43,757 nt of DNA from Chromatiales bacterium (GCA_020631335.1 JAHDHK010000010.1:1-43757), one strand, 5' to 3'. Counted from the stretch's first letter, positions 16,968 to 26,757 are shown. Notes: a model not told the origin generated them from the sequence alone. A program made the numbers and translations.

Positions 16968-17744
16968 GTGGCTGAAAACCATCGCGAATTGCTTGCATTT
17001 CTGCTTGATCTGGAAAGCCGGATCTCACCATTGCGTTACCCGGAGTCCGGGCAATCATGGTTTGAAACCATTGTCGGAGACGGAGATGTTTTGTTGTCAG
17101 CACCTCATGCCTGCCGCCATATGCGTGATGGTGCAGAGAAAATGGGAGAGGAATACACCGCTGCGCTGGTGCAGTACGTAGCACACGCGACCGGTAACTC
17201 AGCAATTTTTACCTGCCGTAAGTCTGACGAGGATCCGAACTGGCTTGCAACAGGAGAGTATAAAAGCATGCTGGCACAGCTGGTCAGGGATTACGGGATC
17301 AGGCTGGTTGTCGATCTGCACGGGATGACAAATCGCCATCATATGGGGATCGCACTGGGCACCATTTATGGTGCTGCATCAAAGGATGTGGATGTGGTCC
17401 CCCCTTTTTTGCGCCACGGATTCGAGCGGGTTGCCGTCGACACTGTTGCGCCTCCACTTGAGTTACCCGGTGGCATACAACAGTCTCCCGGCACCGGTGC
17501 CGAGCGCCACGGGTTCACGCTGGTAGTCGATCATCCGCGGTTTACCGGTGGGGTACGCAACCAAACGGTCACGCGTTTTGTCAGTGAGCAACTGGGTATT
17601 GCCGCGGTGCAGGTGGAAATAGCGTCGGTAAATAGAATTGTGCATCGCGCTTCAACTACTGACTGGCCGTTCGAGTATCGCGGCAACCCGACAGGTATTT
17701 CGGCGACTGTTGATGCATTGTCCGAATTAGCGGGTGTGATATGA
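16968..17744 (+). CDS. N-formylglutamate amidohydrolase-like protein
   Basis: About 258 residues, related to N-formylglutamate deformylase/amidohydrolase. Visible motifs are the metal-binding SAPHACRH, the EEYTAALVQY helix, SDEDPNW, VVDLHGM and the C-terminal HPRFTGG and VQVEI segments. The family removes the formyl group from N-formylglutamate in histidine breakdown, but this is a divergent branch and the substrate may differ. The frame is open from 16851, overlapping the divergent gene. I favour the GTG at 16968, just before AENHRELL, though the start is uncertain. Its stop overlaps the next start (ATGA), so it is coupled to the permease. Confidence 0.75.
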   Translation: MAENHRELLAFLLDLESRISPLRYPESGQSWFETIVGDGDVLLSAPHACRHMRDGAEKMGEEYTAALVQYVAHATGNSAIFTCRKSDEDPNWLATGEYKSMLAQLVRDYGIRLVVDLHGMTNRHHMGIALGTIYGAASKDVDVVPPFLRHGFERVAVDTVAPPLELPGGIQQSPGTGAERHGFTLVVDHPRFTGGVRNQTVTRFVSEQLGIAAVQVEIASVNRIVHRASTTDWPFEYRGNPTGISATVDALSELAGVI

Positions 17745-18484
17745 CGCTGGAATTATTTTTTATTGCCTTTGCAGTTTATGTATTCGCCGGTGTGATTAAA
17801 GGCACGATAGGGATAGGGCTGCCGACCATAACGATTTCTATTCTGGCGCAGCTGGTCGACCCTCGAATAGCGATTTCGTTTTTGTTGTTACCGGCGCTGG
17901 TGACCAATAGCTGGCAGATTTATCGTGGCGGTATGTTGATGAAGTCATTGCGAACGCTGTGGCCGTTCGGACTGACGATGCTGGTGGTGCTGTACTTTGC
18001 GTCGTTGTTTGCGCCGATTGTCCCGGTGAGATGGCTGGTATTCGGAATCGGTATTATGGTGGTGTTGTGGACGGTGACGACCATGTTGAAAACACCACCA
18101 CGTTTGCCTGATCGTTATGACAGACCGGTGCAGGTGCTGGCAGGTGTGGTGGGTGGTGCGACCGGCGGATTGACTGCGATATGGTCACCATCGATGGTGG
18201 TTTATTTACACTCCCGGAACTTCAATAAAAACGAGTTCGTTGCCTTTACGGGCTTTTTGATTATGTGCGGCACCGTGCCGCTGGCACTGGGTTACATCAG
18301 TAATGGCATCCTCACTCGTGAATTACTGATTGGTTCAGCGTTAATGATTGTGCCGACATTGCTTGGTTTTTCGATTGGTGAAAGACTGCGCTCACGATTA
18401 AGCGGCCCTCAGTTCCACCGTGCAGTGCTTATTATTTTCTGCCTGACCGGGTTGAATATGATTCGCCGGGGCATAATGGGATGA
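17741..18484 (+). CDS. TauE/SafE family permease
   Basis: A 247-residue membrane protein with about 8 hydrophobic segments and the two-repeat layout of the TauE/SafE family (FAGVIKGTIGIGLPT in the first half, GGATGGLTAIWSPS in the second). Members are implicated in export of sulfite or other organosulfur and organic anions, and some in uptake. It overlaps the preceding amidohydrolase-like gene by four bases, so the two are co-translated. That coupling suggests it moves the substrate or product of the hydrolase rather than sulfite. Direction and substrate are unproven. Confidence 0.85.
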   Translation: MTLELFFIAFAVYVFAGVIKGTIGIGLPTITISILAQLVDPRIAISFLLLPALVTNSWQIYRGGMLMKSLRTLWPFGLTMLVVLYFASLFAPIVPVRWLVFGIGIMVVLWTVTTMLKTPPRLPDRYDRPVQVLAGVVGGATGGLTAIWSPSMVVYLHSRNFNKNEFVAFTGFLIMCGTVPLALGYISNGILTRELLIGSALMIVPTLLGFSIGERLRSRLSGPQFHRAVLIIFCLTGLNMIRRGIMG

Positions 18485-18608
18485 GCGATAAACAATTCCT
18501 CGATGTGATTGCAGCATGCGGGGGCTCTGCAATGAAAAGACGACATAGCCGGGGTGACGTTAATGTAAATCTCCCGTGGTGTGATTTGATACTTTACCGG
18601 GTTTGACT

Positions 18609-19271
18609 ATGTCTGAGGCCGCTTACTATATTGCCAATGAAATTGCCGCTGTTCGAGCGATACATGAAGAGGTCTTATCCCTGCCGTATGGAAGCGTGAC
18701 CATCAGGGAGCAGCTTTCTGCTCAGGCGCAAAACATGGTGGCGGCACATCGCCGTGGTAACACAGCCGTGGTTTTTCATATTGCTTGCTGGTGTCCGGGT
18801 CTGGTGGGTCGCACGGCCGAACAGATAATGAACGCTGATTTTTCACAGCTACAGGCGCAATTGTCTGTGGCTAAAGAATACGGCTATCCAAGCTGGGATA
18901 GCATACCCGCCGATGCATCGGTCGCAGCTGACTTTGAGCAGGCAGTTGACTGGTTAATGCATGGTGAACATCGCCTGCTCGCAAGCCGGTTAAAAGATAC
19001 ACCCGCACTGGCAACCCGAACATCAGCTTACGGACATCGTGCGACACTGCTGCATTATCTGGGGGCCAATGGTGTGGAGACGCAGCGTCAGGTCTGTCCA
19101 TACAATGCAGTGATGCTGGCTGAGTTACTGATTGAGCACGGGGCAGATATAAACGCCCGGGCCAATATCTATGGTGGCTCGACTGCGCTGATGCTGATCG
19201 AATCCAGCGCGCATCCGGCAGCCGCAGGGGTGACGGATGCGCTGGTAAAAACCTTAACGAATGCCAGTTAG
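18609..19271 (+). CDS. Ankyrin-repeat-like protein
   Basis: A 220-residue soluble protein. The C-terminal half has ankyrin-like helices: ATLLHYLGANG (~140), AVMLAELLIEHGADINARANIYGGSTALMLIE (~165-195). The N-terminal half is helical with AYYIANEIAAVRAIHEEV and is unrecognised. Proteins of this kind (short ankyrin domain proteins) probably bind protein partners; no enzyme motif is seen. The ATG at 18609 is chosen; a TTG two codons earlier is in frame. It converges on the flavin reductase gene with only 15 bp between the stops. Confidence 0.75.
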   Translation: MSEAAYYIANEIAAVRAIHEEVLSLPYGSVTIREQLSAQAQNMVAAHRRGNTAVVFHIACWCPGLVGRTAEQIMNADFSQLQAQLSVAKEYGYPSWDSIPADASVAADFEQAVDWLMHGEHRLLASRLKDTPALATRTSAYGHRATLLHYLGANGVETQRQVCPYNAVMLAELLIEHGADINARANIYGGSTALMLIESSAHPAAAGVTDALVKTLTNAS

Positions 19272-19286
19272 TCCAGCGGGCATCTC

Positions 19287-19958
19287 CTATTTATAAACGC
19301 CATCCCACGGGCCGCTCTTCAGCGAGGCACTGGTGCCGGTTTCATCTACTTCGGGTCGGTTGAGGCTGAACATGTTCTGCTGGTTAATCACCGCATAATC
19401 CATATAACCGAGTCTTGCCAACGGTTCCATCGCGGCCACATCGACCATGCCATCTTCAATGTAGCTGTCATCAACGTAGATTCCTTCAACCGCAACAATG
19501 ACCGTGGTATATCCGGTTCGGCCTTCGACCACTGGCAATTCAATGGTTTTCCAGAGTCGGCATTCAAATGCGGCGGGGCTCCGGGCTACCCGCGCCGGTG
19601 TCACCATCGATGAGGCGGCGGTCTGGATGTTTGCAAGATCGAACTCACTGACGCCGGACTTTACCGCCGCACTGCTCATGTTCATTTCGTCAACCAGTGC
19701 GCGTGATGCCAGCGAGCAGGTGCATTCTTTTGTTGACTGAATGTTTAGCAGCGAGTCCTTGCCGTTGGCGATGGAGAACATCAGCATCGGTGGGGAATCC
19801 GAAATCGCATTGAAGAAGCTGAACGGTGCGAGGTTGGCGCCGCCTGCTTTGTCCAGTGTAGACACCCAGCCGATGGGGCGTGGAACGACCAGCGCTTTGA
19901 ACGGGTCGTGCCGCAGGCCATGGTCGCGCTTTTCTGTGGAATAAAACAAACGGGTCAC
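19287..19958 (-). CDS. Flavin reductase family protein
   Basis: A 223-residue split-barrel FMN-binding protein. VVPRPIGWVSTLDKAGGANLAPFSFFNAI near the N terminus, FSIANGKDSLLNI and the ECTCSLAS segment match the flavin reductase-like domain (DIM6/NTAB group). Members reduce free flavin with NAD(P)H for a partner monooxygenase or bind flavin as part of an oxidase. No monooxygenase gene is adjacent. The start is a GTG at 19958; no better ATG is in frame. It is divergent from dmdA, which is 115 bp away. Confidence 0.83.
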   Translation of the reverse strand: MTRLFYSTEKRDHGLRHDPFKALVVPRPIGWVSTLDKAGGANLAPFSFFNAISDSPPMLMFSIANGKDSLLNIQSTKECTCSLASRALVDEMNMSSAAVKSGVSEFDLANIQTAASSMVTPARVARSPAAFECRLWKTIELPVVEGRTGYTTVIVAVEGIYVDDSYIEDGMVDVAAMEPLARLGYMDYAVINQQNMFSLNRPEVDETGTSASLKSGPWDGVYK

Positions 19959-20073
19959 CGTGCTGTGTATTTGTCACCTGATTGTAGTCTCGAGGTCGTT
20001 ACAGAGGAAGTTGAATCGGTTATTGTTGGGTAGATTGCCCGCCTGAATTTCGGCTTACTGTAAGGGGTGAGAG

Positions 20074-21186
20074 ATGAACCCGGTTGAATTGGTGCTGTCA
20101 CGCAGATTGCGCATGACACCTTTTGAAACACGCGTACGTGAGCAGGGCGTTAAAAGCTATACCGTATACAACCATATGGTCCTGCCGGTGAACTTCTCCA
20201 GCACTCTGGAGGAGTACCTGCATCTGTGCGAACACGTGCAGTTGTGGGATGTTGCGGCCGAGCGCCAGGTAGAGGTGGTCGGGCCGGATGCGCTTGAACT
20301 GGTTGAGCTCATTACTCCCAGGCATATCGCACCCTGCGAGGTCGGGCAGTGCGTCTATGCGCCACTGGCCGATGAAGAGGGTCTGGTTATTAATGATCCG
20401 ATTATCATCCGCCTTGCACATGATCGATTCTGGATTTCGATTGCCGACTCCGATGTGTTGCTTTGGGTCAAGGGTATTGCCTGGGGGCGTGGTCTGAATG
20501 TCCGCGTTTTCGAACCGGATGTGAGTCCACTTGCCGTGCAGGGGCCTAAGGCCGATGATGTCATGGCTGATTTGCTGGGGGAGTCGGTACGGGATATCAA
20601 ATTCTTCCGCTTCATTGAAACGACTATTGCCAACACTGACGTGGTGCTCGCCAGATCCGGCTGGAGCGGGCAGGGTGGATTTGAAATCTACCTGCAGAAA
20701 AGTGCTGATGGTGTGGCACTGTGGGATGCGGTGTGGGAGGCCGGGCAAAAGCATCACATCAGACCGGGAGCGCCTAATCTGATAGAGCGGCTTGAGACCG
20801 GTTTAAAATCCTATGGCAGTGATATGACACAGGAAGACAGCGTGCTCGAATGTGCCTTTGAGCGGTATCTGCATCTGGATAAACCGGTACCTTACATGGC
20901 TAAAGACGCGATCGAAAAACAACTTGAGCAAGGGGTAAAGCGGCGACTGAGTAACGTGATGATCGAGTCCAGTCCGCTGCCGCCGCTTCGAGGTCTGTGG
21001 GACGTCTGTTGTGACGGCCAGCTGGTCGGGCAGGTCAGTAGCTGTGCCTACTCCCCGAAGTATGAGGCCAATCTGGCATTTGCGATGCTGTCGCAGGAAG
21101 TTTCCAATGCCGGCTCACAATTGACACTGATGGTTGACGGACAGGAATATCCAGCCACGGTAAAGGATGATCGCTGGAAGTCCTGA
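20074..21186 (+). CDS. dmdA: Dimethylsulfoniopropionate demethylase DmdA
   Basis: A 370-residue member of the GcvT/aminomethyltransferase fold, the same length as known DmdA. Segments resembling DmdA are LSRRLRMTPFETRV, VKSYTVYNHM, ERQVEVVGPDAL, DEEGLVINDP, FWISIADSD, LLWVKGI, PLAVQGPKA, GGFEIYL and PNLIERLETGL. DmdA transfers a methyl from DMSP to tetrahydrofolate, giving methylmercaptopropionate and 5-methyl-THF, in the cytoplasm. This is the entry step of the DMSP demethylation pathway used by marine bacteria. A purine-rich AAGGGG lies upstream of the ATG at 20074. The other pathway genes (dmdB-D) are not adjacent. A related non-DMSP methyltransferase cannot be wholly excluded. Confidence 0.85.
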   Translation: MNPVELVLSRRLRMTPFETRVREQGVKSYTVYNHMVLPVNFSSTLEEYLHLCEHVQLWDVAAERQVEVVGPDALELVELITPRHIAPCEVGQCVYAPLADEEGLVINDPIIIRLAHDRFWISIADSDVLLWVKGIAWGRGLNVRVFEPDVSPLAVQGPKADDVMADLLGESVRDIKFFRFIETTIANTDVVLARSGWSGQGGFEIYLQKSADGVALWDAVWEAGQKHHIRPGAPNLIERLETGLKSYGSDMTQEDSVLECAFERYLHLDKPVPYMAKDAIEKQLEQGVKRRLSNVMIESSPLPPLRGLWDVCCDGQLVGQVSSCAYSPKYEANLAFAMLSQEVSNAGSQLTLMVDGQEYPATVKDDRWKS

Positions 21187-21203
21187 TCTGCAGCGGATAC
21201 TAT

Positions 21204-21222
21204 GCGGGTCGTTTTGACCCGC
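21204..21222 (+). terminator. Hairpin between dmdA and pyrC
   Basis: A 7-bp GCGGGTC/GACCCGC stem with a GTTTT loop, 17 bp after the dmdA stop. No T-run follows. It may attenuate or end transcription between dmdA and the pyrC group. Confidence 0.4.
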
Positions 21223-21288
21223 CTCACGCTCAGGCATTCAGCTGTGAGCCTTAAAACGGGTCAGCCACCAGCAGCAACTGCGATTCTA

Positions 21289-22347
21289 ATGGCTACTTCC
21301 ATGGCTCAGACCCTGACAATAAAGCAACCGGATGACTGGCATCTTCATCTTCGCGATGGTGTGGTGCTCAAGGCCGTGTTGCCCGACACCTGCCGTCACT
21401 TTGCCCGCGCGATCATTATGCCTAATCTGGTGCCGCCGGTGGTCAGGGCGACGGACGCGGCTGCCTATCGGGATCGCATTCTGGCGGCGTTGCCAGAAGG
21501 TGCGGCGTTTGAACCACTGATGACTTTGTACCTGACAGAAACGTCGGATGCCGATGATATTGCCGCCGCTGCCGAGTCCGGGCTGGTCAAGGCGGTCAAG
21601 CTCTATCCGGCCGGCGCGACCACCAACTCCGACTCCGGTGTGAAAAGCATTGATAAAGTCACTGCGGTGCTGGAGCGTATGGCTGAGATCGGGCTGCCAT
21701 TGTGTGTGCATGGTGAGGTTACCCATGCCGATGTGGATATATTTGATCGTGAGGCAGTGTTTATAGAGCAGGTACTCGAACCGCTGCGAACACGCGTGCC
21801 GCAATTGCGGGTGATAATGGAGCATGTCACTACCAGTAACGGTATCGACTATGTAAAGTCAGCTGACGCCAATCTGGCTGCCACGCTGACTACGCACCAT
21901 TTGATGATCAATCGAAACCATCTGTTCAAAGGTGGCATTCGACCGCATTACTTCTGTCTGCCAATCGCCAAGCGACGCTCGCATCAACTAGCGCTACGGG
22001 CAGCTGCCACCTCCGGTGACAAACGCTTTTTTCTGGGTACCGACAGTGCACCGCATCTCGACGGGGCCAAAGAGTCAGCCTGTGGCTGTGCCGGTGTATA
22101 CAATGCACCGAATACATTGTCTTGTCTTGCACATGTGTTCGAAGAAGAAAATGCCCTGCAGCATCTGGAGGGATTTACGTCTTTGAACGGACCGGCGTTC
22201 TACGGCCTGCCGGTCAATACTAAAACGATTACACTGGAAAAACGCCCGGAGCCTGTTGCCTGCAGCGAAAAGCTTGAAACAGCCGATGGCCCGGTGACTG
22301 TGTTCGACCCGGAATGCGAGCTGTTCTGGCATGTCGCTGCAGCGTAA
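21289..22347 (+). CDS. pyrC: Dihydroorotase (class II)
   Basis: About 352 residues. Class II dihydroorotase cyclises carbamoyl-aspartate to dihydroorotate in pyrimidine biosynthesis. The zinc motif [10 protein letters not shown] is near the N terminus; KLYPAG contains the lysine that is carboxylated to bridge the two zinc ions; HGEVTH and EHVTT supply histidines; GTDSAPH supplies the catalytic aspartate. HLMINRNHL and the SCGCAG/YNAPNTL segments are typical of E. coli-type PyrC. ATGs at 21289 and 21301 are both plausible; I chose the first, giving the N-terminal length closer to E. coli. It heads a co-directional pyrC-pyrE-hpt-bioY group. Confidence 0.92.
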   Translation: MATSMAQTLTIKQPDDWHLHLRDGVVLKAVLPDTCRHFARAIIMPNLVPPVVRATDAAAYRDRILAALPEGAAFEPLMTLYLTETSDADDIAAAAESGLVKAVKLYPAGATTNSDSGVKSIDKVTAVLERMAEIGLPLCVHGEVTHADVDIFDREAVFIEQVLEPLRTRVPQLRVIMEHVTTSNGIDYVKSADANLAATLTTHHLMINRNHLFKGGIRPHYFCLPIAKRRSHQLALRAAATSGDKRFFLGTDSAPHLDGAKESACGCAGVYNAPNTLSCLAHVFEEENALQHLEGFTSLNGPAFYGLPVNTKTITLEKRPEPVACSEKLETADGPVTVFDPECELFWHVAAA

Positions 22348-22394
22348 CCAGCGTATTAATTCCCACTCAATTCAGACTGACCGGTTAGATATTC

Positions 22395-23090
22395 ATGTTC
22401 CAAAATACCTTTCCCGATGAAGAGACCATGGCCGAGCTGGCTGCGGGTATGCTGCTCGAAATTGACGCTGTTCATTTTCGTGCAGATCAGCCTTACAAGC
22501 TGACTTCAGGCCTGGCCAGCCCGGTTTATATCGATTGTCGAAAGCTGATTTCCTACCCGCGGATTCGCTCGGCTTTGATGGATTTTGCGGTTTCAAAGCT
22601 GATGCGCGATGTCGGCTTTGAAGCCTTTGATGCGGTGGCCGGTGGTGAAACCGCCGGTATACCTTTTGCCGCCTGGATCGCTGAGCGCATGGGGCTGCCA
22701 ATGCAGTATGTGCGCAAAAAGCCGAAAGGTTTCGGCCGCGATGCTCAGATAGAAGGCAATCTGGAAGAGGGGCAGCGTGTGTTGCTGGTCGAAGATCTGA
22801 CGACTGACGGTGGCTCGAAACTGGTGTTTGCCGATGCATTGCGTACCGCCGGTGCGCAGGCGGAACACACGCTGGTGATCTTCTACTACGACGTGTTTCC
22901 CGACACCAGTTCCAAACTCGCTGCACGCGGTTTGACGCTGCACCATCTGGTCACCTGGTGGGATGTATTGAAGCTGTGTAGAAACAAAGGTTACTTTGAC
23001 CCGAACACACTGGATGAAGTTGAAAAGTTTCTGAATCAGCCGTTGCAATGGTCCGCGGATCATGGCGGTTCGTATCAGCCTGCCAGCTGA
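22395..23090 (+). CDS. pyrE: Orotate phosphoribosyltransferase
   Basis: A 231-residue type I phosphoribosyltransferase that joins orotate and PRPP to form orotidine monophosphate. The PRPP loop [14 protein letters not shown] (~130-143) and the flexible loop with [15 protein letters not shown] are as in Pyr[17 protein letters not shown] near the N terminus is the orotate-site segment. It is somewhat longer than the E. coli protein. It follows pyrC by 47 bp, joining two steps of the same pathway. The ATG at 22395 is the first in frame. A type I PRTase with another base is unlikely given the SGLASPVY motif. Confidence 0.92.
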   Translation: MFQNTFPDEETMAELAAGMLLEIDAVHFRADQPYKLTSGLASPVYIDCRKLISYPRIRSALMDFAVSKLMRDVGFEAFDAVAGGETAGIPFAAWIAERMGLPMQYVRKKPKGFGRDAQIEGNLEEGQRVLLVEDLTTDGGSKLVFADALRTAGAQAEHTLVIFYYDVFPDTSSKLAARGLTLHHLVTWWDVLKLCRNKGYFDPNTLDEVEKFLNQPLQWSADHGGSYQPAS

Positions 23091-23113
23091 ACACGCACCG
23101 GATCCGCCAGGCG

Positions 23114-23653
23114 ATGCAGCACGATAATTATGTGATTGACGATATGATCTCTGCCAAGGCAATAGCCGCGCGGGTGGAGAGCATGGCGATGGAGATTCGG
23201 AATCACTTTAAAGGTTCTGAAAAGCTTGTGGTGATCGGTTTGTTGCGCGGTTCTTTTATGTTTATCGCTGATCTGGTGCGGGAACTCGATCTGCCGGTGG
23301 AGGTCGATTTTCTCGAGACGTCTTCCTACGGTGACTCTATGGAGTCATCGCGCGAGGTGCGTATACTCAAAGATCTGCGTGGCGAAATTGAAGGTCGGGA
23401 TATTCTGGTGGTGGAAGATATCGTCGACACCGGACATACGTTGCACCATGTTTTGCATCTGCTCGAATCACGCAAGCCGGCTCGCATGATGGTCTGCGCG
23501 CTGCTCGATAAGCCTTCGCGCCGGGAAGTCGAAGTCAAGGCGGACATCGTGGGTTTTGAAATAGAAGATAAATTCGTTGTCGGCTACGGCATCGACTATG
23601 CGCAACGTAACCGCAACCTGCCGTTTATCGGGTCGGTGCGTTTTACAGACTGA
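23114..23653 (+). CDS. hpt: Hypoxanthine phosphoribosyltransferase
   Basis: A 179-residue PRTase converting hypoxanthine (and guanine) plus PRPP to IMP (GMP). The PRPP motif [14 protein letters not shown] (~96-109) is clear. [18 protein letters not shown] is the first loop, [11 protein letters not shown] the flexible loop, and the C-terminal [19 protein letters not shown] segment is the hypoxanthine-binding region. The ATG at 23114, 23 bp after the pyrE stop, fits the family start; the open frame overlaps pyrE from 23048. Co-directional placement with pyrCE gathers purine salvage and pyrimidine synthesis in one transcription unit. Confidence 0.9.
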   Translation: MQHDNYVIDDMISAKAIAARVESMAMEIRNHFKGSEKLVVIGLLRGSFMFIADLVRELDLPVEVDFLETSSYGDSMESSREVRILKDLRGEIEGRDILVVEDIVDTGHTLHHVLHLLESRKPARMMVCALLDKPSRREVEVKADIVGFEIEDKFVVGYGIDYAQRNRNLPFIGSVRFTD

Positions 23654-23767
23654 AACTCGTCATGACAGGTGTTGCTGCTTCAACATCGATTCAACTCGCG
23701 TAACATGGCCTGCTCGCGTTATCATAAGCCCATTCTTTTTTTGCCTTTCAGGAAGCGACACCTCCCA

Positions 23768-24361
23768 ATGACTACCTCCGCGCTTAATCATCCTACTCTT
23801 GCCAGTTCGCTCTGGAGCGACGACAACGTCAGCTTGCGTAATGTTCTGCTGGCCGTTGCCGGTTCGCTTGCGCTGTGGGTATCTGCCAAAGTGCAGATTC
23901 CTTTTTATCCTGTGCCGGTCACACTGCAAACGCTGGTGGTGTTGTTGATCGGTATGGCTTACGGGTGGCGACTGGGTGCCGCGACCGTTGGTTTGTATCT
24001 GTTGCAGGGCGCGGCTGGTTTGCCTGTGTTTGCCGGCACTCCGGAAAAAGGTATCGGGCTTGCCTATATGATGGGGCCGACCGGCGGATTTCTGATTGGT
24101 TTTGTGCTGGCGGCTGCGCTGGTCGGATACCTGGCACAACGCGGCTGGGACCGGAACATCGGCACCACTGCGCTGGCGATGCTGCTGGGCAATGCGATTA
24201 TCTATGTGCCCGGCATTCTGTGGCTCGGCAGTGTCGTGGGCTGGGACAAGCCTGTTTTCCAGTGGGGTATGACGCCGTTTCTGCTGGGTGATCTCGCCAA
24301 GCTCGTGATTGCCGCGCTGCTGATGCCGGGCATATGGAAAATGCTAAGAAAGCAGTCCTAG
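23768..24361 (+). CDS. bioY: Biotin transporter BioY
   Basis: A 197-residue S component of the energy-coupling factor biotin transporter, or a stand-alone biotin permease. It has six hydrophobic segments and the BioY signatures VSAKVQIPFYPVPVTLQTLVVLL and the GAAGLPVFAG segment, then GPTGGFLIGF. Typical length is ~190. The ATG at 23768 starts right before the N-terminal MTTSALNH segment; the open frame runs further upstream to 23669 in unrelated sequence. No ECF ATPase (bioM) or bioN gene is adjacent, which favours solitary BioY or shared energising subunits. Confidence 0.9.
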   Translation: MTTSALNHPTLASSLWSDDNVSLRNVLLAVAGSLALWVSAKVQIPFYPVPVTLQTLVVLLIGMAYGWRLGAATVGLYLLQGAAGLPVFAGTPEKGIGLAYMMGPTGGFLIGFVLAAALVGYLAQRGWDRNIGTTALAMLLGNAIIYVPGILWLGSVVGWDKPVFQWGMTPFLLGDLAKLVIAALLMPGIWKMLRKQS

Positions 24362-24400
24362 TTCGCGTTTGTCATTGCCGTCTGCGGCGATTATTTCAAT

Positions 24401-25942
24401 TCACAGGCCAGACAAATCTACAGTGTCCTGCGTGATACCTTCTTCACGCAGGATTACTTTGCGGATTTTTCCAGTGGGTGTTTTAGGAAGTGTCTTCACC
24501 ACGCGTACGTAGCGTGGAACGGCGAACACGGCCAGATCAGTCGCAGCCTGATTACACCAGCTTGCCAGCTGTGCTTTACAGGCGTTTCCGCTCACTTGTA
24601 CCGCAATCATGACTTCGTCTTCGCCGCCTTCCTGGGAGTCTGCCGGCACCGCGAAGGCAGCCGCCTCGGTGATGCCGTCTAAAGCCAGAAAGGCCTGCTC
24701 AACTTCGTAGGAAGAGATATTCTCCCCGCGCCGTCGAATGCAGTCTTTTATTCGATCGACAAACACAAACTGACCGTTCGGTTTGCGGTATCCGGCATCG
24801 CCGGTGTGAAACCAGAAGTTGCGCCAGGCGTCGATGGTTTTATCTGCCATGCCTGTATAGCCGGACATAAATCCCCACGGTAATCTGGGGCGCACCATGA
24901 TCTCACCGATCACCTCGTCTTCAAGCGCTTCGTCGGTATTGGTGTCGCGAATCGTCACTTCAAAATACTTGTCATAGACCCGGCCGCAGGTACCCGGCGC
25001 ACGCTCGTTCATGCGTCCATATAATGGAATGTTAACTTCTGTCATGCCGTAGAGTGGCAGCACGTTGTTAATGCCGAATCTTTGCCGGAAGTTTTGTTCG
25101 GCGTGTGTGGTGAGTGGGGCAGCGCCGATCACCTTTAATGCATGATCGTTGTCTTGCGGTGTTGGTGGCTGGGCGATGATAAACGCGGCTACGGCTCCCA
25201 GTGTATTGGTGTGCGTTGCCCGGTAATGGCGAATATCTTCCAGCCAGCGGGTGGCGGAAAACTTCTGTCGGATAACTGCGCGGCAGCGACACATCAGGCA
25301 GGCCAGCAGTTGCATGAATAATCCGTTTGCATGAAACAGAGGCAGACAGATATAGAAGCAGTCAGTGCTTTTGAGTTTATAGTTATCGATGGTGCCAACG
25401 GCAAACAACACACAGTGGGCATGGGGCATCTCTACACCTTTTGACGGGCCTGATGTGCCGGAGGTGAACATAATGCAGGCGGTATCCGAGGGTTTGACCG
25501 GATATATTTCAGCGGTGTTGAGTGGGTCGGCGGTTGTGTCTTCAGTAATCAGTTGCAGATTGTTTGATGCCCGGGAAAGTACCGTTGCATATTTATCGTC
25601 ACAGATTGCATACGCCGCATTGGAGACCTGCAGTTGGTGACTCAGTACCTGCCCCTGCAGGCCTGTGTTGATTGCCACCATGGTAGCGCCCAGGATTGAG
25701 ATACCCAGCCAGTAACGACAAAAGCGCTGCGGGTTATCCGCCATGATCACCACCCGGTCACCGGCCGTGACACCAGCAGCCTGCAGGAGACCTGCGGATT
25801 GAAGTGCTGCGTCACGCAACTGACGTATAGTCCAGGCACCGCCGTCCGTGAATTCTATGGCCGTAGCATGTTCATCCGTGGACGAAAACAGGATGTTGGT
25901 TATGGTCCAGTTGTCGGGTGTTGCCTGCATGGGGTTTGCCAT
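24401..25942 (-). CDS. Acyl-CoA ligase (AMP-dependent, CaiC-like)
   Basis: A 513-residue member of the acyl-adenylate-forming family that activates a carboxylate with ATP and joins it to CoA. Visible motifs are the P-loop-like MFTSGTSGPSKGVEM (~160), YGMTEVN, the WFHTGDAGY motif, DRIKDCIRRRGENISSYEVE and the C-terminal lysine segment PKTPTGKIRK. The sequence is closest by eye to crotonobetaine/carnitine-CoA ligases and related long-chain or aromatic acid ligases, but I cannot name the substrate. It could activate methylmercaptopropionate (DmdB-like), which the sequence alone does not show. It is followed (minus strand) by convergent bioY. Confidence 0.88.
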   Translation of the reverse strand: MANPMQATPDNWTITNILFSSTDEHATAIEFTDGGAWTIRQLRDAALQSAGLLQAAGVTAGDRVVIMADNPQRFCRYWLGISILGATMVAINTGLQGQVLSHQLQVSNAAYAICDDKYATVLSRASNNLQLITEDTTADPLNTAEIYPVKPSDTACIMFTSGTSGPSKGVEMPHAHCVLFAVGTIDNYKLKSTDCFYICLPLFHANGLFMQLLACLMCRCRAVIRQKFSATRWLEDIRHYRATHTNTLGAVAAFIIAQPPTPQDNDHALKVIGAAPLTTHAEQNFRQRFGINNVLPLYGMTEVNIPLYGRMNERAPGTCGRVYDKYFEVTIRDTNTDEALEDEVIGEIMVRPRLPWGFMSGYTGMADKTIDAWRNFWFHTGDAGYRKPNGQFVFVDRIKDCIRRRGENISSYEVEQAFLALDGITEAAAFAVPADSQEGGEDEVMIAVQVSGNACKAQLASWCNQAATDLAVFAVPRYVRVVKTLPKTPTGKIRKVILREEGITQDTVDLSGL

Positions 25943-26143
25943 TCGATGATTTTACGCAGCGGTGTGTTGAACACCAGTGTGCCTGCTCTTGCGCAGAAAC
26001 GTATTCTATTAATATAGATTTTTCTGTTTTATAAAGTGCGCTCTTCGGTGAAGATTTGCCCAGTTTGCACTTTACTCATAACGTACTTCAATACGGTGTG
26101 GGGGATTTGCCGGCGTTATCATACTTCACCCGGAGGCGGCTGG

Positions 26144-26494
26144 TTAACGGCCACCGGGCTTTTCAGAGAAGTGGATTCTCTTCCGGGTTACCGCTTTCCA
26201 GTTGTCGGCATCCTCGGGAACCTGTCCTTTTTCAGTGATTTCCGGCCAGATGTCAGCATATTTTCTATTTAGATCGAGCCAGTACCTCTGCTCATCTGAG
26301 AGGTCGTCGCTGGTTTCTACCGGACCTTCAATCGCGTCAACGGGGCATTCCGGCAGGCACACGCCGCAGTTAATACAGTCATCCGGGTAGATCACCAGCA
26401 TATTCTCTCCCTCTCTAAAACAATCGGTCGGGCAGAGTGATACGCAGTCCATGTGTTTGCATTTAATACAGTTTTCATTGACAACATAAGTCAC
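26144..26494 (-). CDS. fdxA: 7Fe-8S ferredoxin FdxA
   Basis: A 116-residue electron carrier, very like Azotobacter ferredoxin I. The cysteines at 9, 12, 17, 21, 25, 40, 43, 46 and 50 match its pattern shifted by one: C9, C17 and C50 would bind a 3Fe-4S cluster, and C21, C40, C43 and C46 a 4Fe-4S cluster. The long C-terminal tail (about 60 residues, with [24 protein letters not shown]) is also typical. It is a soluble protein donating low-potential electrons; its partner is unknown. AGGAG lies upstream of the ATG. HiPIP is encoded divergently. Confidence 0.92.
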   Translation of the reverse strand: MTYVVNENCIKCKHMDCVSLCPTDCFREGENMLVIYPDDCINCGVCLPECPVDAIEGPVETSDDLSDEQRYWLDLNRKYADIWPEITEKGQVPEDADNWKAVTRKRIHFSEKPGGR

Positions 26495-26757
26495 TGCTTG
26501 CTCCTGCCAGAAGTTCAGTGTGAATGTTAGTACCTCAGGTTAACTTTAGGTCAAGCCCTTTACATACGATGCGCGCTGCAGGCTCTCATCGTGGTTGAAG
26601 TAATGGTGAATAGGGCCGGGACTGTTGTTGGATGAGTAGCTGAGTAATCCGGTGAGCGAGTTCGCGCGCAAGGCCGGCGTATTGTGGGCGTTCAGCCGGT
26701 TGATCTTGAATATCTCCATGTGCGTAAAAAGAGTATTTACTACATTGAGAGAAGATA
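26495..26757. other. Divergent promoter region of fdxA and HiPIP
   Basis: 263 bp between two divergent iron-sulfur protein genes. I see no confident -35/-10 pair or iron-sulfur regulator site by eye, and no gene. Confidence 0.4.

Noticed and set aside
24374-24390. Small hairpin between bioY and the acyl-CoA ligase as terminator
   Set aside because: Only about six base pairs including a wobble and a poor T-run; too weak to call.
24401-25942. Acyl-CoA ligase named as DmdB
   Set aside because: Only the general ligase motifs are visible and it is not next to dmdA; carnitine/crotonobetaine-type ligases look at least as close.
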